This document shows positions 22,131-34,097 of a stretch of 64,000 nt of DNA, piece after piece. The first letter of the stretch is position 1. Each line of letters opens with the position of its first letter. A program made the position numbers and the translations under genes. The notes beneath the pieces are model-generated. The model saw only the letters and a list, made by a program, of their open reading frames with translations, searched no databases and had not been told where the DNA came from. Location of the stretch: the NCBI GenBank assembly GCA_030248135.1, contig JASANC010005464.1, positions 62,001 to 126,000 on the forward strand. Direction: 5' to 3'. Source of the DNA: Theristus sp. LFF4_11 (taxonomy: Eukaryota; Nematoda; Chromadorea; Monhysterida; Xyalidae).

Positions 22131-23453
22131 CTAGCCAATTGACCCGAGCGTATATGGCTTATCAATGCCAAGCCATTTTTGGTGAAGTGGCATTGAATTA
22201 AATAGAAAAAACAGTAACGTTTACTGATCTGAAGAAAAATTACCTTGTGCTGCCGTGAAGCCGCCTACAATACAATATTTTTTAATGTATTTAAAAAAAT
22301 AAAAATGCGAAGTTTATGATTTTGCTATTTTTACCCGTTCACCCTAACCTAAGGCAAGCCTTTTTGTAAGTGAAGTAAAATTGAATAGAAAATATAAAAA
22401 CTAACGTTTTTTCAATTACCCGTTTTAAAAAGCCAATGCTTCTTTTACCCGTTTATCCTAACGTAAGCGAAACCTTTTTGTAAAGTGAAAATGTGAAGTT
22501 TTTGATTTTGCTATTTTTACCCGTTCACCCTAACCTAAGTCAAGCCTTTTTTGTAAGCGAAGTAAGATCGAATAAAAAGTATAAAAATTAGCGTTTTTTC
22601 AATTATCCGTTTTAAAAAGCTAATGCTTCTTTTACCCGTTTACCCTAACATAAGCGAAACCTTTTTTGTAAAGTGAAAATGCGAAGTTTATGATTTTGCT
22701 ATTTTTACTGTTCACCGTAACCTAAGTCAAGCCTTTTTGTAAGTGAAGTAAGACCGAATAAAAAGTACAAAAATTAACGTTTTTTTTCAATTACCCGTTT
22801 TAAAAAGCGAATGCTTCTTTTACCCGCTTACCCTAACATAAGCCAAGCCTTTTTTGCAAAGTGAAAATGCGAAGTTTATAATTTTGCTATTTTTGCTTGT
22901 TCACCCTAACCTAAGTCAAGCCTTTTTGTAAGTGAAGTAAAAATAAAAAAACAACGTTTTTTTCAATTACCCGTTTCAAAAAGCTAATGCTTCTTTTACC
23001 CGCTTACCTTAACATAAGCCAAGCCTTTCTTGTAAAGTGAAAATGAATAGCAGAAACAAAAAAGTGACGTTTTTAAGTCTCGTTTTACAGTAATTGTTCC
23101 TTTTACCCGTTTACTCTAACATAACCCAAGCCTTTTGCAAAGTGGAAATGAATGGTAAATATAGATACCATAGCGACCCAACAAAAAACTAACTTTTTTT
23201 TGAAAGACATGAGCAGCAACAATTGCCGTTTGCCCATCGTGCGTTACGTTGAAATTATCGCTCATAACCATGGAGTATCAATTTGAAAAGAGTAGTATCA
23301 TGATGACTTTCAGCTATGAAGAGCGGCGCTTTGTTTAAACAATTTCAAGTGATATCAAAAATAGATAAAGATTGAGATTGAGATGAAGCTTTCTTAAATG
23401 GCAAAAATAAAAAATGGGCGCCAATTCAAAAGTGTGACGGACAGACAGACAGA
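22131..23453 (-). mobile_element. Reversed Helitron-like unit, 5' end cut
   Basis: Reads on the minus strand as a normal family unit. Its 3' CTAG lies at 22131-22134, internal TTAGGG-bearing repeats fill the middle, and the GTCTGTCTGTCTGTC microsatellite ends at about 23453. The terminal TCTATTA start is missing, and another CTAG end begins at once at 23454. Confidence 0.7.
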
Positions 23454-24600
23454 CTAGCCAATTGACCCGTGCCTACGGCACGGTCAGCTGATAAACACAA
23501 TCATTATTTTTGAGTGGATTTTGGTCTTCTGAACCGTGCCCGCCCACGACCCGGATTAAAAATGCATTGCACTTTGATTTTGAGCTGCTTTAGTCGTTCC
23601 CGTTTTAATTATCACAAAACAAAAAAATTAAAATTAAAAGTTGTTTCTCAATTGGTTTTTTTACTGTGAAACGAAAACATATGAAAAAAGCAAAAAAAAT
23701 CAACATTTTACCCATTTTTTTGGGTGAGCAAGCTGCCAGTTGCAAAATATAAAAACTGATTCAAGTACAATGGTTGTAAAGCTATCAGAAAATAGTTTTT
23801 TTTAAATAAAATCCACGCATAAAATTAAAACATTAAAACAAAAAACACTGAAAAACGCAAAAAAATGTGTTTTTGCCCAATTTTTGGGCAAAAAATGCCC
23901 GGGAAAAAATCTAAAGTTAGATTCGAATTCAGCGACCCCGAAAATCCCCTGTAGAACCAAAAAAGAAAATCAAAAATTTGTGCTTATGAGCTCAAAAAAA
24001 TGTTTCAAAAAAATGACGTTATTTTTCAAAAAAAGTAATTTTAACTAGCGTGGTAGCGCCTCAGGGACCCCCCTTGCAAGGGCTCATTGATACAGGGCCT
24101 TAAAGAACTCCGCAAGATCTTTCACGTGAATACTGTGTGAGGTTCCAGAAACTGTGCAACAACGAGATACGGTAGGGCTAAAAAGGTACACTTTGCGAAA
24201 AATCGCAAAAAATCGAGGGTTTTTTTAACTTCCGCACCCTAAAACGACCTTTATAGGCATAATCAGGGGTACTCAGGGGGTAAACCTGAAGCACCTTGAT
24301 TAGTAGAATGTCCCTGCACCCTTGGTTTAAAAACTTTCCCATGTAGCGCTGGACCCCCCACTCTTATTTGCAAACGGTGTTAAAAACTATCTGTGGGGCA
24401 TGTATGCACATGTTTCGCTCGTTTGTTTGCGAACACTATAATCTCACGATTTTCAGCTAAAAATGCATGAAAAAACCTGAGAAAACGTATGCACATGTTT
24501 CGTTCGTTTGTTTGCGAACACTATAATTTCACGATTTTTAGCTAAAAATGCATGAAAAAAACCTGAAAAAACGATGCATGCGTATACCATGATAACACCA
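23454..24600 (-). mobile_element. Second Helitron-like 3' end with a strong hairpin, plus AT-rich body
   Basis: Begins CTAGCCAATTGACCCGTG (reverse orientation). A perfect 7-bp hairpin CCGTGCC-TAC-GGCACGG lies about 15 bases from CTAG, the layout of a Helitron 3' terminus. The 5' limit is not seen. Further right the DNA is AT-rich and non-coding. Confidence 0.5.
24405..24578 (+). repeat. Tandem duplication of about 80 bp
   Basis: GCACATGTTTCGYTCGTTTG through TAAAAATGCATGAAAAAA occurs twice in direct order, just upstream of the glycosyltransferase start at 24655. It may be promoter-proximal. Confidence 0.8.
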
Positions 24601-24654
24601 CGATCCTCCACCGACTTTTGAGCAAGAAAGAAGAAAAAATAAAACTTTTAAAGC

Positions 24655-27486
24655 ATGAATAAGAACCGTTTAACGTTCAGATTGCTTGCTGGCGTCATCG
24701 TGGTTGCCATCATTTTGCTGCTGTTCCACGAAAGTTGGTACCATACCAATTTAATCAAATTAAGGTTGGTGCACTACCAGTCATGCCAGAAAAAAGTTTA
24801 CAGTTCACTTCACTTCACTTATTTTTTCATAGTAAAAAGCACACCGGTGAATCAAAGAACCGAACTGTGTGGCTTGTGCGGCGAGAGCGTGAGCGTGAGC
24901 GAATGCACGGACGCACAGCAAGTGCACTTGTTGCTGACAGAAATGCCCGCAAACGGCAGCCAATCATTGGTGACACGCACACAAGCGCAAACAGTCGAGA
25001 CACACCGACTTGAGCGCATGAGTGACCCGTGCCCGGAACACCAGTGTCCACTCACTGGCTACTACGTGCACATCGCGCATAACAGCACAACACAGCTGAT
25101 CGCACGGTACATATCTATTAGCTGATGTACAATTGTAGCTGAGATGTGCTGCGTTTTTTTGCAACCATTTTGCACGTATACGCAGTCGTGACCTGCTGTG
25201 GATGCACATGTTCGTGCACTTATTGATGCACATGCACATACCCGTTCACTAATCCATCCACATCACTTCAATTTTCAAAAGTAAAAACCGTTGAATATGC
25301 ATTGTTTTCAGAAGAAAAAAACTGTTATTTTTAAGTGCACGAATATCTGGTGCATCTGGAGGAACATGTTCATCAAAACATCATGTGCGTTATTTTTCTG
25401 GGTTTACACAGCGAGACTTGGACCAATAAAACGATGTTCACGTTTTGATAAGCCAGTGGGGCGACAGTCTGAAAATATTTAAAAGGCATACATTTCATAT
25501 GGGTTCCAGATTTAAGATCAATATTTTATACTGGTGACGAATACGAACCATTTTGTCGCAGGTTTAACATCTCAGCAAATATGCTACCTCTGCACACACC
25601 CATTGAGCCAGAGCGGCCCAAAAAGCATCTGCTGACCGCTTGTGTGTCTCCGTTGATGTTCTACGTCGACTGGGAGAACTTGATTGAGTTTGCTGAGATG
25701 TGGACGGACGCCGGCATGCAGCAGCTGCATGTTTATTGGATGTCCATGTCGCCGGACGTGATGCACGTTCTGCGCTTGTATGAGCTGGAGGTAAATCGTG
25801 GCTGGCGTGGGACGTTTGAAGATCGACAGCATCAACGCCGGCTGTGTATCACGCTGCAGTTGGTACTACAGTATGGCCGAATAAATACAGGCACTCTTTG
25901 TCTTCTCAATCAAGGCGAGATTAGTCCGAGACTAGGAATTTCCTTTCTCAAAAATGCCCAAAATATTTGCTCTGTAGGTGGACATGGTCTATTTCTCAAC
26001 TTGCGGTCAATTGGTCAACCTAACAAGTCGCTGAAGGAAAGAAAGTCAGCACAACGTTGATATCCAAATTCCAATGAAGCAAAGAAACCGACGTAAAGCA
26101 GTGTACAGGGTGTTTGCAGGGTGTTGTGTCGCTGCACGAGTGGCCTCGCATGCCGCACAACGCCAGCGAACAGTTGATCATGTATGGTCAACTGGTGTCC
26201 TACCACGATTGTCTGCTTCGCAACCGTCTCACTGCAACGTGGACTGCGTTCATGGACTTGGATGAGTTGATCACAGTGCGTCAATCATCAAACTTCAAAA
26301 GTGTGCCCGAGTACCTCAATCAGCTACCATTTGATGTTGGTGCGCTGTATTTTCAATCTCTGATGGCGTACCCTCCATGGCAACGAAACAACACGCCGAT
26401 TGCGCTGTCGCAGTTCACGCTGGACTATTTGAAGGCGCTGCCCATGGAGACAAAGACGCGTGTATTGCAGAAGCTCATTGTGCGGCCACACGTGGTCACC
26501 CGACTCCAGGTGCATTATCTGCTGGCCATGGACGTCGGCTATCGGTTGGTGCACCAGCTTGTTCACACTCTCTGGTCCGTGCACGGTGAAATGTCTGTGT
26601 CATTGTGTCCGTTGTTCGCTCCATTGTTCATGTCAGTAAAATTCCATTCCATTATTAGTTCCATCCATCCATTCATTTTATTTCGCGAAAAAGCAGGAAA
26701 CACTGATAAAACTGCATGAACAGCATGTAATCCGGAAACCCACGTCTTCGTGGAGTTGTGTTGCGGTGATTGATGTTTTTAAAACTGGCATACACTGTCC
26801 GACCAGTGCACTGCTTGACCGCTGTGGTCGAGTTTACATTGCGCATCGGTGACACGGTGCGATGGTCGCAAAACATCTCCGCATCTGTGTCGTAGCCACA
26901 CTCTGCAAATTTTTGGGCTACTTTCGTGACTGGAACCAACAATGGAATGGAACCAACAATACGAGACAAATAATGGAATGGAACAGACAATGGAACCAAC
27001 AAATAGCACACATTTTTCACTGTCTGTTGTTTTTTTAAAAAGGTCAATTTTGATTTCGCAGGTTTTTACAAATAGCACAGTGCACGAAAGTATTTAAAAA
27101 AATTTGGCATGTTTGTCATGTTTTTCAGCGCCATTGCGGTAAATTCGTCTGACGTCATACTGGTGCACGTGCGAAAGCCGCACCGCACGCGACACATGAA
27201 CGAGACAGTGGTGTTCAGAGAGCTGTCCGCTGGCGCACAACGGGCAGAGGCAGCGTGGGCGGCACGGTTGCAGCGACACGCAGCGTTCATGAACGCAACA
27301 ACGCCACTGCAACGGGATGTGTTTCAACAGGTTGAGGACATTGTTGACGAATGTCTACTGAAGTACTACAGTAGTTCGACGTGTTGGTCTATTGCACGTT
27401 GCCATACGCACGTTGCGAACGCCTCTGCGGTGATGTTTATTCAGCCAAACAGTGAATGGAAAATCGTTGATGCATTTTTTGGTTAA
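24655..27486 (+). CDS. GT92 (DUF23) family glycosyltransferase, type II membrane protein, five exons
   Basis: Likely transfers galactose or a related sugar to glycans in the Golgi, as known for the GT92 family. Proposed exons: 24655-24733, 24833-25106, 25562-25790, 26120-26574, 27129-27486. They give 464 residues with consistent phases. Seen: a short cytoplasmic tail and one N-terminal membrane anchor (about 9-24), a stem with possible N-glycan sites, then the catalytic domain. Its landmarks are HVYWMSMSPDVMHVLRLYELE joined to GVVSLHEWPR, the metal-binding-type AFMDLDEL at about 238-244, KLIVRPHVVTRLQVH, and SSDVILVHVRKPHR near the end. The family is greatly expanded in nematodes. The exon 1 donor (GAAA/GTTGGT) and exon 4 donor (CTCTG/GTCCGT) are weak; they were chosen because only they keep the conserved frame. 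The stem region is the least certain part. Confidence 0.8.
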
Positions 27487-27539
27487 AAACACTGTTTGAT
27501 ATGATTGGTATTCACTGGAATTGCAAATGCTATTTAATG

Positions 27540-27775
27540 TATTGTGGATTTATTCAAACGTGTCCGGACTAAAATGATGTCATTTGCTTCAAAACGCCCG
27601 TTTGTCAAAGTACAGGCCCTAAAATGTCAGTTTGGTGTGACCTGATTCGACATTCACCGTTTGTTTACGTGGAAGAAATCGGCTAAACGGAAAGTCTGGT
27701 TTACTGTGAACGACAAGCGCATGTTTTGCGGCACATTTCAGTGGGACACGTTTGAAAAAATATGTCATACATTAT
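27540..27775 (+). repeat. Dispersed repeat, direct copy of 44474-44720
   Basis: About 235 bp are shared, beginning ATTGTGGATTTATTCAAA and ending GGGACACGTTTGAAAAAATA. It lies just past the glycosyltransferase stop and may supply its 3' UTR. The stretch up to 28066 is otherwise featureless and AT-rich. Confidence 0.8.
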
Positions 27776-28066
27776 TGTTGAATAGATTAAATAGAATAGA
27801 ATAGATGAATGTTAGATGTCAAAAAAATGGAATGCAAACAAATAAACTGTGATAATAATGCACGTAAACACAAAAAATAGCGCACAAAAACACCTCACAA
27901 GGAAGCATGAGAACGACAAATATGTAGCTAAAACAGAAGTATGAAGTGAGGAATTTTGTATAATAATAATTTTGCAAAAATGTTGGTCCAAAATAAAATC
28001 TGCAGAAAAAACGTTGTGAACAAATAGTTGTACTTCCTGGATCACTAATGAAATCTTTCGTACATT

Positions 28067-28838
28067 TCATGAAACATTTGCGGTTAAAGCGATGCCAAAA
28101 CTGAGCAAAATAGCGAGCAGGAGCAGGTGGGCCGTGCCAGTGGCACGGGGGCCGACGGTGTTGCACGCGTCGCTCCGGCAGCAGCACGACTCGCCGCCGT
28201 CTGTCGTTGCGGTGCACTCATCTTGCTTGCCCTTCATCTCGCCAAGGCACTTTGACTTCTTGCCACACGAGCGCACCACGTTTCCATTGGCACCGTCAAC
28301 CGTCTGCATGTGGAAAATGTTGGCTGGAAGTGCGACATCAAACAATAATGAGCCTTTGATTAAAAAGCACCATCACGGTTCTTGACGTTGATTTAAATCA
28401 GTTTCAGGCATTTTAATTTAAATTTTAATGCAGTCGCGAGATCGAAGCGTTTTAACAGTTGACGTTTTTTTGATTACCCGTACTTCAAATTCTAGTGAGA
28501 AGAACGAATGTGTCTGGTTTGGTTGAAATAATTTCTTGCAACTCCAATCACGCTGTGTGTTCTTTCGCGAGCTCTGTGGTTTTGCAAAAGAGTGACAACT
28601 TTAAACAAGCCCAGTGTGCACCAATCAATACCTTGACACAAACGTCGTAGGGGCCGAGTGCTGCGTTGTCCGCTGAGTTGTTGTATGCAGACTCGTCGGC
28701 CATGATGCAATCGATTGCGTCACCCTGTGTCTCCTCGCAGTTGGTGCATGAGTAACATTTGATGCTGTGCACCATAGGCACCACGCACACTGCGGCGAAC
28801 ACGGTGTACAGAGCCAATGTGCTCTTGCCGCCGGTCAT
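28067..28838 (-). CDS. Ly6/uPAR-type three-finger protein, secreted and probably GPI-anchored, two exons
   Basis: Proposed exons 28838-28632 and 28303-28067 give 147 residues, joined in phase 0 (VCVK then TVDG). Seen: a signal peptide (about 1-25, ending VHS), then IKCYSCTNC opening the three-finger fold, further cysteines, the closing ESCCCRSDACN (the CC-x-x-D-x-CN hallmark of Ly6 proteins), and a hydrophobic C-terminal tail (about 125-147) typical of GPI attachment. The family acts at the cell surface, for example on receptors and channels; the partner here is unknown. The signal-plus-first-finger and last-finger-plus-tail exon split is usual for the family. The plus-strand frames over it are shadows. 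Confidence 0.85.
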
Positions 28839-29812
28839 TATGATTCGAAATTGGTGAAATGTGTTGGACGAATTAGAATTGCTGAATATAAAACACAGGT
28901 TCGTTCACAGATGTTCTGAACGAAATGCAGATCTATAACAAAAATTGGTGGCTGGTGCTTTTCAAAACAGCAGACGTTTTTCATTTAAAGCCAACGCAGC
29001 TGTTCGCTGCTAAATTCAGACACGACAGCTTGCAAATTTTGAAAAGATTTACAAGCTTTTTTGTAAACCAAGCGCGTGACACTTCAACTATTGCAGCAAA
29101 TTTGTTTGCAAGCTTTTTTGATCCCTAGTTTTGAGTTTGATCACAAACTTACAACGCTCGCTGCAACGCAAACGCGAAAAAATTACATTTGTCAGATATC
29201 CGAGTTGCTGCGGACAGTGAGTGCTCCTAAATAAGTAGTTTTCTGATCTTCCAGCGTGGATTGAGGACTACATATGGTATTAGCAAGTGCACGCCACTTA
29301 TAACCATAACAACGACGACAACAAACAACAACAACAACAAGCAAAGCTGCATGATTTTAATGAAGTGCATGATGATTCAAGTACAGTATGGCCGATTAAA
29401 CATGGCAGCTTTTTTCGGGGTGCAAGGAGCGCGCGAATTTTGAACGAAAGAAAAAGAAGTTTAGAAACCAAATTGTATGCCAAATTTGACGCGTTTTTTT
29501 TAAACTAATGGATTATCTGTGCTATTCTGTTCATTCTTTCTCCCTTGCACACATGATTGGAAATTATGTTGGCATTTTTGAAAAAGGCAACTCCTAGTCA
29601 GCGACTAATCCCGCCTTGATGGACTGCCTCATTTATTCGGCCATGCTGTATTAAACATGCCGGACCTGCGCGAAAAGCTGCACAAGTTATCCAGGCAAGG
29701 TACCTAACAATGGTCGATTTGCGCAACAGGACAGGTAAATTTGTGCAGGAGGTAAAAAAATTTGCATGACTCCATAGTGACTGTGAAAAAAGAAGAGGGG
29801 GGGTACAATTCC
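28839..29812. other. Intergenic stretch, no gene recognised
   Basis: On the minus strand, a TATA-like TTTATATTC about 45 bases upstream of the Ly6 start is a possible promoter. An (AAC)n run lies at 29318-29340. A word, ACAGTATGGCCGATTAAAC, at about 29384 resembles those near 25870 and 48250 and probably marks mariner-type remnants. Confidence 0.35.
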
Positions 29813-30369
29813 GGCCCGCTAATTCCGGCCTGAAGAATTCCGGCCCGCTCATTCCGGCCCGAAGAATTCCGGCCCGAAGAATTCCGGCCCGGAGAATTCC
29901 GGCCCGGAGAATTCCGGCCCGGAGAATTCCGGCCCGGAGAATTTTCGCCAGCACGAACAATATTAAACCACACGAAGTGATTTTGGTAATGAAATAATAA
30001 AATAAAAATATCGATGTTCACATGTTACAGTGTATTTTCAATGATGTTCGTCTTGTTTGCTTTTTTGGAAAGTGAAACCTTTTGGAAAAAAGAAACTACA
30101 ACTAAATTTTTAATTTTTTTATCATGAACACGATTTGTGACCCTTTTACCTTATCAAAAAGGTTTGGCTTAGGATTAGGAACCTACAACAAGTCACTGCA
30201 AGCAAGTTCTAAACAAAAATAAAAAATCACTTAAGAATTTATTTACCAAAAATCACTTCGTGTGGTTTATTATTGTTCTTGCTGGCTAATTCTCCGGGCC
30301 GGAATTCTTCGGGCCGGAATGAGCGGGCCGGAATTCTACGGGCCGGAATTTCGCGGGCCGGAATAGTAC
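29813..30369. mobile_element. Foldback element with tandem-repeat terminal arms
   Basis: Left arm 29813-29990 and right arm 30242-30369 are inverted copies. Each outer part is an array of a 14-base unit (GGCCCGGAGAATTCC type). Each inner part is AATATTAAACCACACGAAGT or its reverse. Outer ends read GTAC-AATTCCGGCCCGC and GCGGGCCGGAATA-GTAC. About 250 bp of spacer carries TTAGGATTAGGAACC. The LRAGILRAG-type open frames are translations of the array, not genes. Confidence 0.8.
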
Positions 30370-30543
30370 ACGAGCCAAAAAGAAGAATAACAAAGGCTTA
30401 CCGCACACAACACAAACTCACTTTATTAACGGGCACATTCAAAAACAAGAAAACCAGCAAAAACAGTTGCAAAAAAACAAGGTTTTTTTTGAGAACGAGT
30501 AGTTTATGGTTCACTGCAATGCAAAGTTGTATCATTCCTTTCT
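30370..30543. other. Short flank before the ammonium transporter 3' end
   Basis: AT-rich DNA downstream of the transporter on the minus strand, probably its 3' UTR. No other signal is seen. Confidence 0.3.
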
Positions 30544-33500
30544 TTATTTGCTGGCCACCCGATCGGCCCATGCGAGTTTCACAGCAGCAGTTTGGCTTTG
30601 TCGAGCGACATTGTCTTTGTAACTTTGGTAAAGTCCATTTATATTCAAAGTGTTTTGCCTTCTGGCAACATTTACTGAAGTGATACCGCGATTTTTGGTG
30701 GTGGCACCGTTCAGGATGAGTTTGTTGGTACTGCTCTCTTGTTCAGTGGTTGCCAGAAGTTGATCAACCATCTGAAATGAATCACTACTGTGATTATTAC
30801 CAAAAAGATACTCTGCTTAAACATCTCAGTAATGTTACTGAAAATCGGTCGTCTAGTAGATTCCAAAGGTGCATTCATAAAACAGTATTTAATAACCGCG
30901 TGGCTGTGTTTTTTAACACAGCTGCGCGTCACTAGATACTGCTTCATGAGTGCCGCTAAAAAGAGAACACCAAACTTCAATTCGAAGAAAAAGGGAAGTA
31001 CGTTCTAAATTTAAAACTGAAATACAAAAATAATAATGGAAGAAAATTGTGTGTTGCTGGTGTTGACTGTGTGCGAGTGAGTTGGTTTGCATGGGAGACT
31101 GGACTGGATGGGCACACCGACCGTGGCGATGACGTTGTCGACATCAGCAAGCGTACAGCGCCGGTTGTTGAGCGCACGCGTCGCGAACGCCCGCTCGAAC
31201 ATCATCGCGAACGTGTCGCTCGTACGCACGTGGTGTTCCACCGCGTCTGCGCCACGCCACTCGTCCTCAACGGACATCCGGGCACCGCCTGAGTGCAACG
31301 CCACAAATCTCGCCGTGTGTGTGTGCAAGTTGCGTTCATGTGCACGTGACATGTGCTGCTGCTGCATGGTGCTCGCGCAAAAAAAGTTCGTTCGCTTGAA
31401 TTCTTATTGGCTGTGCGTGTCTAACTTGAAATGAAATCGCCAATCAGGCCAAGCCCCATTGTGAGTTCTCCTCAGCTTACCGATGGTCCACTTGAATATG
31501 GTGAAAAGAAGCAGTGTGCACGAGGTTGACCAGAGAGTGACGACGACGACGCCACCGAGCTGCGTCGCCAGTTGGCGCCAATCTCCGGCAATCAGCAAAC
31601 CGTCACGTTCGCCACGCACGGACCGACCGAACAAACCTGCGCACGTGTTGTTTTTCGCTGAAACGTTTTTTTTCACGACACCAACAGCGGAGTTATTTAT
31701 TGCCCGCAAAATAGACCAAAACACTGATTAGTTTCAATGCAAAGATAGAAAAAGTTATTTCTGGTGACTAACAATTACGATGATCATGATTGTGTAAAAT
31801 TACCAATGCCAATGGTGCCTATAAAGGCAGCCGTGAAATGTACGGACACTGCACCGACTGGATCATCGATCTATAATGTAGAATATGGTGATTTCCTTTT
31901 CAGATTTTTGAAAAAATAGAAAATTAGTCAACCTTTGCCCACTCCATGAAAAGATTCGTAGCACACGCCGCTGATGCACCCAAAACGCCCATCAGAATAC
32001 TCGAGCCCGGGTCATACACGTCGCAACCACCGGTAATGCCAACCTGAACACTTCAAACCGTTGAACTTCGAAAAAGCTCAAAATATGATAAGCAAGTTAA
32101 AGACAAGACACCGAAACACAAAAAGAGATTCACAAGAAAAATCCTGGTGTATATTACAGAATGAAAAAAGCGAACCAATCCGCCGAGAACACCGGTGATC
32201 ATGAAGCCAATATCGTACACTCGTCCTCTTGTTGCCACGAGACCCCATAGAATGCCAGTCGCAGCACCGCCCAACGAGCCGTTCAGCGTGTTCACCGCAG
32301 CATGAAAAGGGCAGTGTTTTTTGAAAGAAAAACCACAGAACAGTGTGAGATTGTGCTGCTTTAGCGGCATTCATGGAGCACCGCACGAGGGACCGGCGTC
32401 GCTGTTTCAACACAAATAACGCTGCTTCATGAATGTCCCTTTACAGTATGTTTGTTTAAAGCAGTCGGGTTTTTTTCGCTGAATACAGAGCTCGCGAAAG
32501 CAGAAAGAGCGGGGTCAGATCAGAGTTGGACCACAAACGGAGCCCGTCGGAGCACACCCGACCCGATACACTTGTTCTCATTGCAATTCAAACGTTAGCT
32601 TTTTGCTCTGTATTCTGCGAAAAAATGACACTAATTGAAACAAACAATCGTTACTTTTGCGGCGATCTTCCAAAGGCCACGTTCAATGCCAAACGTCGAG
32701 CCGCAGTTGAACGCGATCCATGCCCACCAAAGCATGAATGTGCCTGCAAATTTTTTGAGTGAAAAAAAGAACGGAATTGGGGTCAACGGAAGCATAAGAG
32801 CAGAAACCCATTTGTGGATAAATATGTCTTCCCCTCAATGCAATCCCATTTCGTTCGCTCAAATTTGCGCTCGTCACTCAGGGAAGAAAGTGACAGCTTT
32901 ATTCGGACATCCACTATCTACAACGTACACGCAAACGTTGTGCGTGTTCGCGGTTTTGTCATCCCACAGACGGTCGACAGGTGACACAAAAACAAACAAG
33001 AGCGCTGTACCAGTCAACGCAGAGACGGGCGAGCTCATCTGGTAGTGCTGCTTGCCGCCGGGCGCGAATCGTCCGATGCGCGGGCCGAGCATCGCCGCCG
33101 CCACGGCCGCACTGGCGCCCGCCGTCAAGTGCACGACGCACGAGCCGGCGAAGTCGTGGAATCCGAGTCGTCTCAAGAAACCGTTACGCGCCCAGACCCA
33201 GCTGGCCGGGAACACGTAGATGAGAATGTTGACCGCCGAGAAGCAGACGTACGCGGAGAGCTTCATGCGTTCGGCCACTGCGCCCGAGACGATCGTGGTG
33301 CCGGCGGTGGCGAACGAGAACTGGAACACGTAGCGCGTGTAGAACGTGCCGAGCGAGCGACGGCGCTTTGGCGCGGCGGACACAAAGAAGTCGCCCCAGC
33401 CGCAGAACCAACCGGACGGCTCGCCGAAACTGAGCGCGAAGCCGACCGACCAGTAGACGAGACCGCCTGCAATGATTGAGGCACTCGCGAACGATCGAGC

Positions 33501-34097
33501 GTTACACGATTGGCAGCCCGGTTTTTGGAGAACCGGGATGTTGGTTGCAGCTTAAGGCCCGTTTATACTTGACGTATGCGTGTACGGTACGGCACGGCAC
33601 GTCACTTTAGGTCTCGTGTTATTGCATACTGCCGTTCCTACCTGACGTACGTTTGCATAGGTCAGGTATAAAGAGGCCTTTACTGGATTGGAACCGGTTT
33701 CCTTGCGCGCATTTGCCTGACGCTTAAAAGCGCCGAATACAACAGAATAGAACTGAACGCGTTTTTCAAGCACGCTCAAAATAGTGAAACCAACGAAACC
33801 CTGCTGAAAATCGCAAATGCTCAAAAACAACAAAGCAGACAAACATCTTGAATTACACGTGATTTGTCTCCGGATTTTGTGTGAAACCCGAACAAAATGG
33901 ACAATGATGTGTATTGTCGTTTTACCAATGCAAACATCGACGACGTTCTTGACCATGATGTTGGCAGTGTTCTTGCGCGACACGTAGCCAGCCTCCAACA
34001 ACGCAAAGCCGGTCTGCATCGTCAGAATTCGTATCGAGTTCGACAGTATCCACGAGCAGTCACTCGCTGTTATTGTCTCGTTGTCGTGAGTGGACAT
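30544..34097 (-). CDS. Ammonium transporter of the Amt family, nine exons
   Basis: Moves ammonium/ammonia across the plasma membrane. Proposed exons: 34097-33926, 33466-33011, 32743-32655, 32301-32176, 32043-31933, 31870-31804, 31636-31481, 31288-31122, 30771-30544. They give 523 residues with phases matching at every joint. Seen: MQTGFALLEAG in the first helix, VSGAVAERMKL, DFAGSCVVHL with pore histidine H170, LWWAWIAFNCGSTFG, GITGGCDV, DDPVGAVSVHF with the second pore histidine H329, and the cytosolic switch region RMSVEDEWRGADAVEHH. The polar C-tail is less conserved and may be spliced further after ITS. Oddity: the acceptor before AAVNTLNG reads TTTTCAT instead of CAG. The alternative CAG upstream would add about 18 residues. 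Introns host MITEs at 33555-33679 and 32470-32625. Confidence 0.9.
32470..32625. mobile_element. Small MITE in an ammonium transporter intron
   Basis: Terminal inverted repeats are TTTTTTCGCTGAATACAGAG (left) and CTCTGTATTCTGCGAAAAAA (right), 19 of 20 positions paired. A diverged relative lies at 35059-35210. Confidence 0.7.
33555..33679. mobile_element. PIF/Harbinger-like MITE in ammonium transporter intron 1
   Basis: A 125-bp palindromic element. Its ends AGGCCCGTTTATACTTGACG and GTCAGGTATAAAGAGGCCT are flanked by TTA at 33552-33554 and 33680-33682. A 3-bp TTA duplication is the Harbinger signature. A relative lies at 36962-37151. Confidence 0.7.

Noticed and set aside
29598..30021. Minus-strand frames with LRAGILRAG or SPGRNSPGRN repeats as a repeat protein
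   Set aside because: They come from the 14-base foldback array read in different frames. No start context or family similarity.
32959..33484. Plus- and minus-strand arginine-rich frames over the ammonium transporter exon
   Set aside because: Shadows of the GC-rich coding exon 33466-33011 in other frames.
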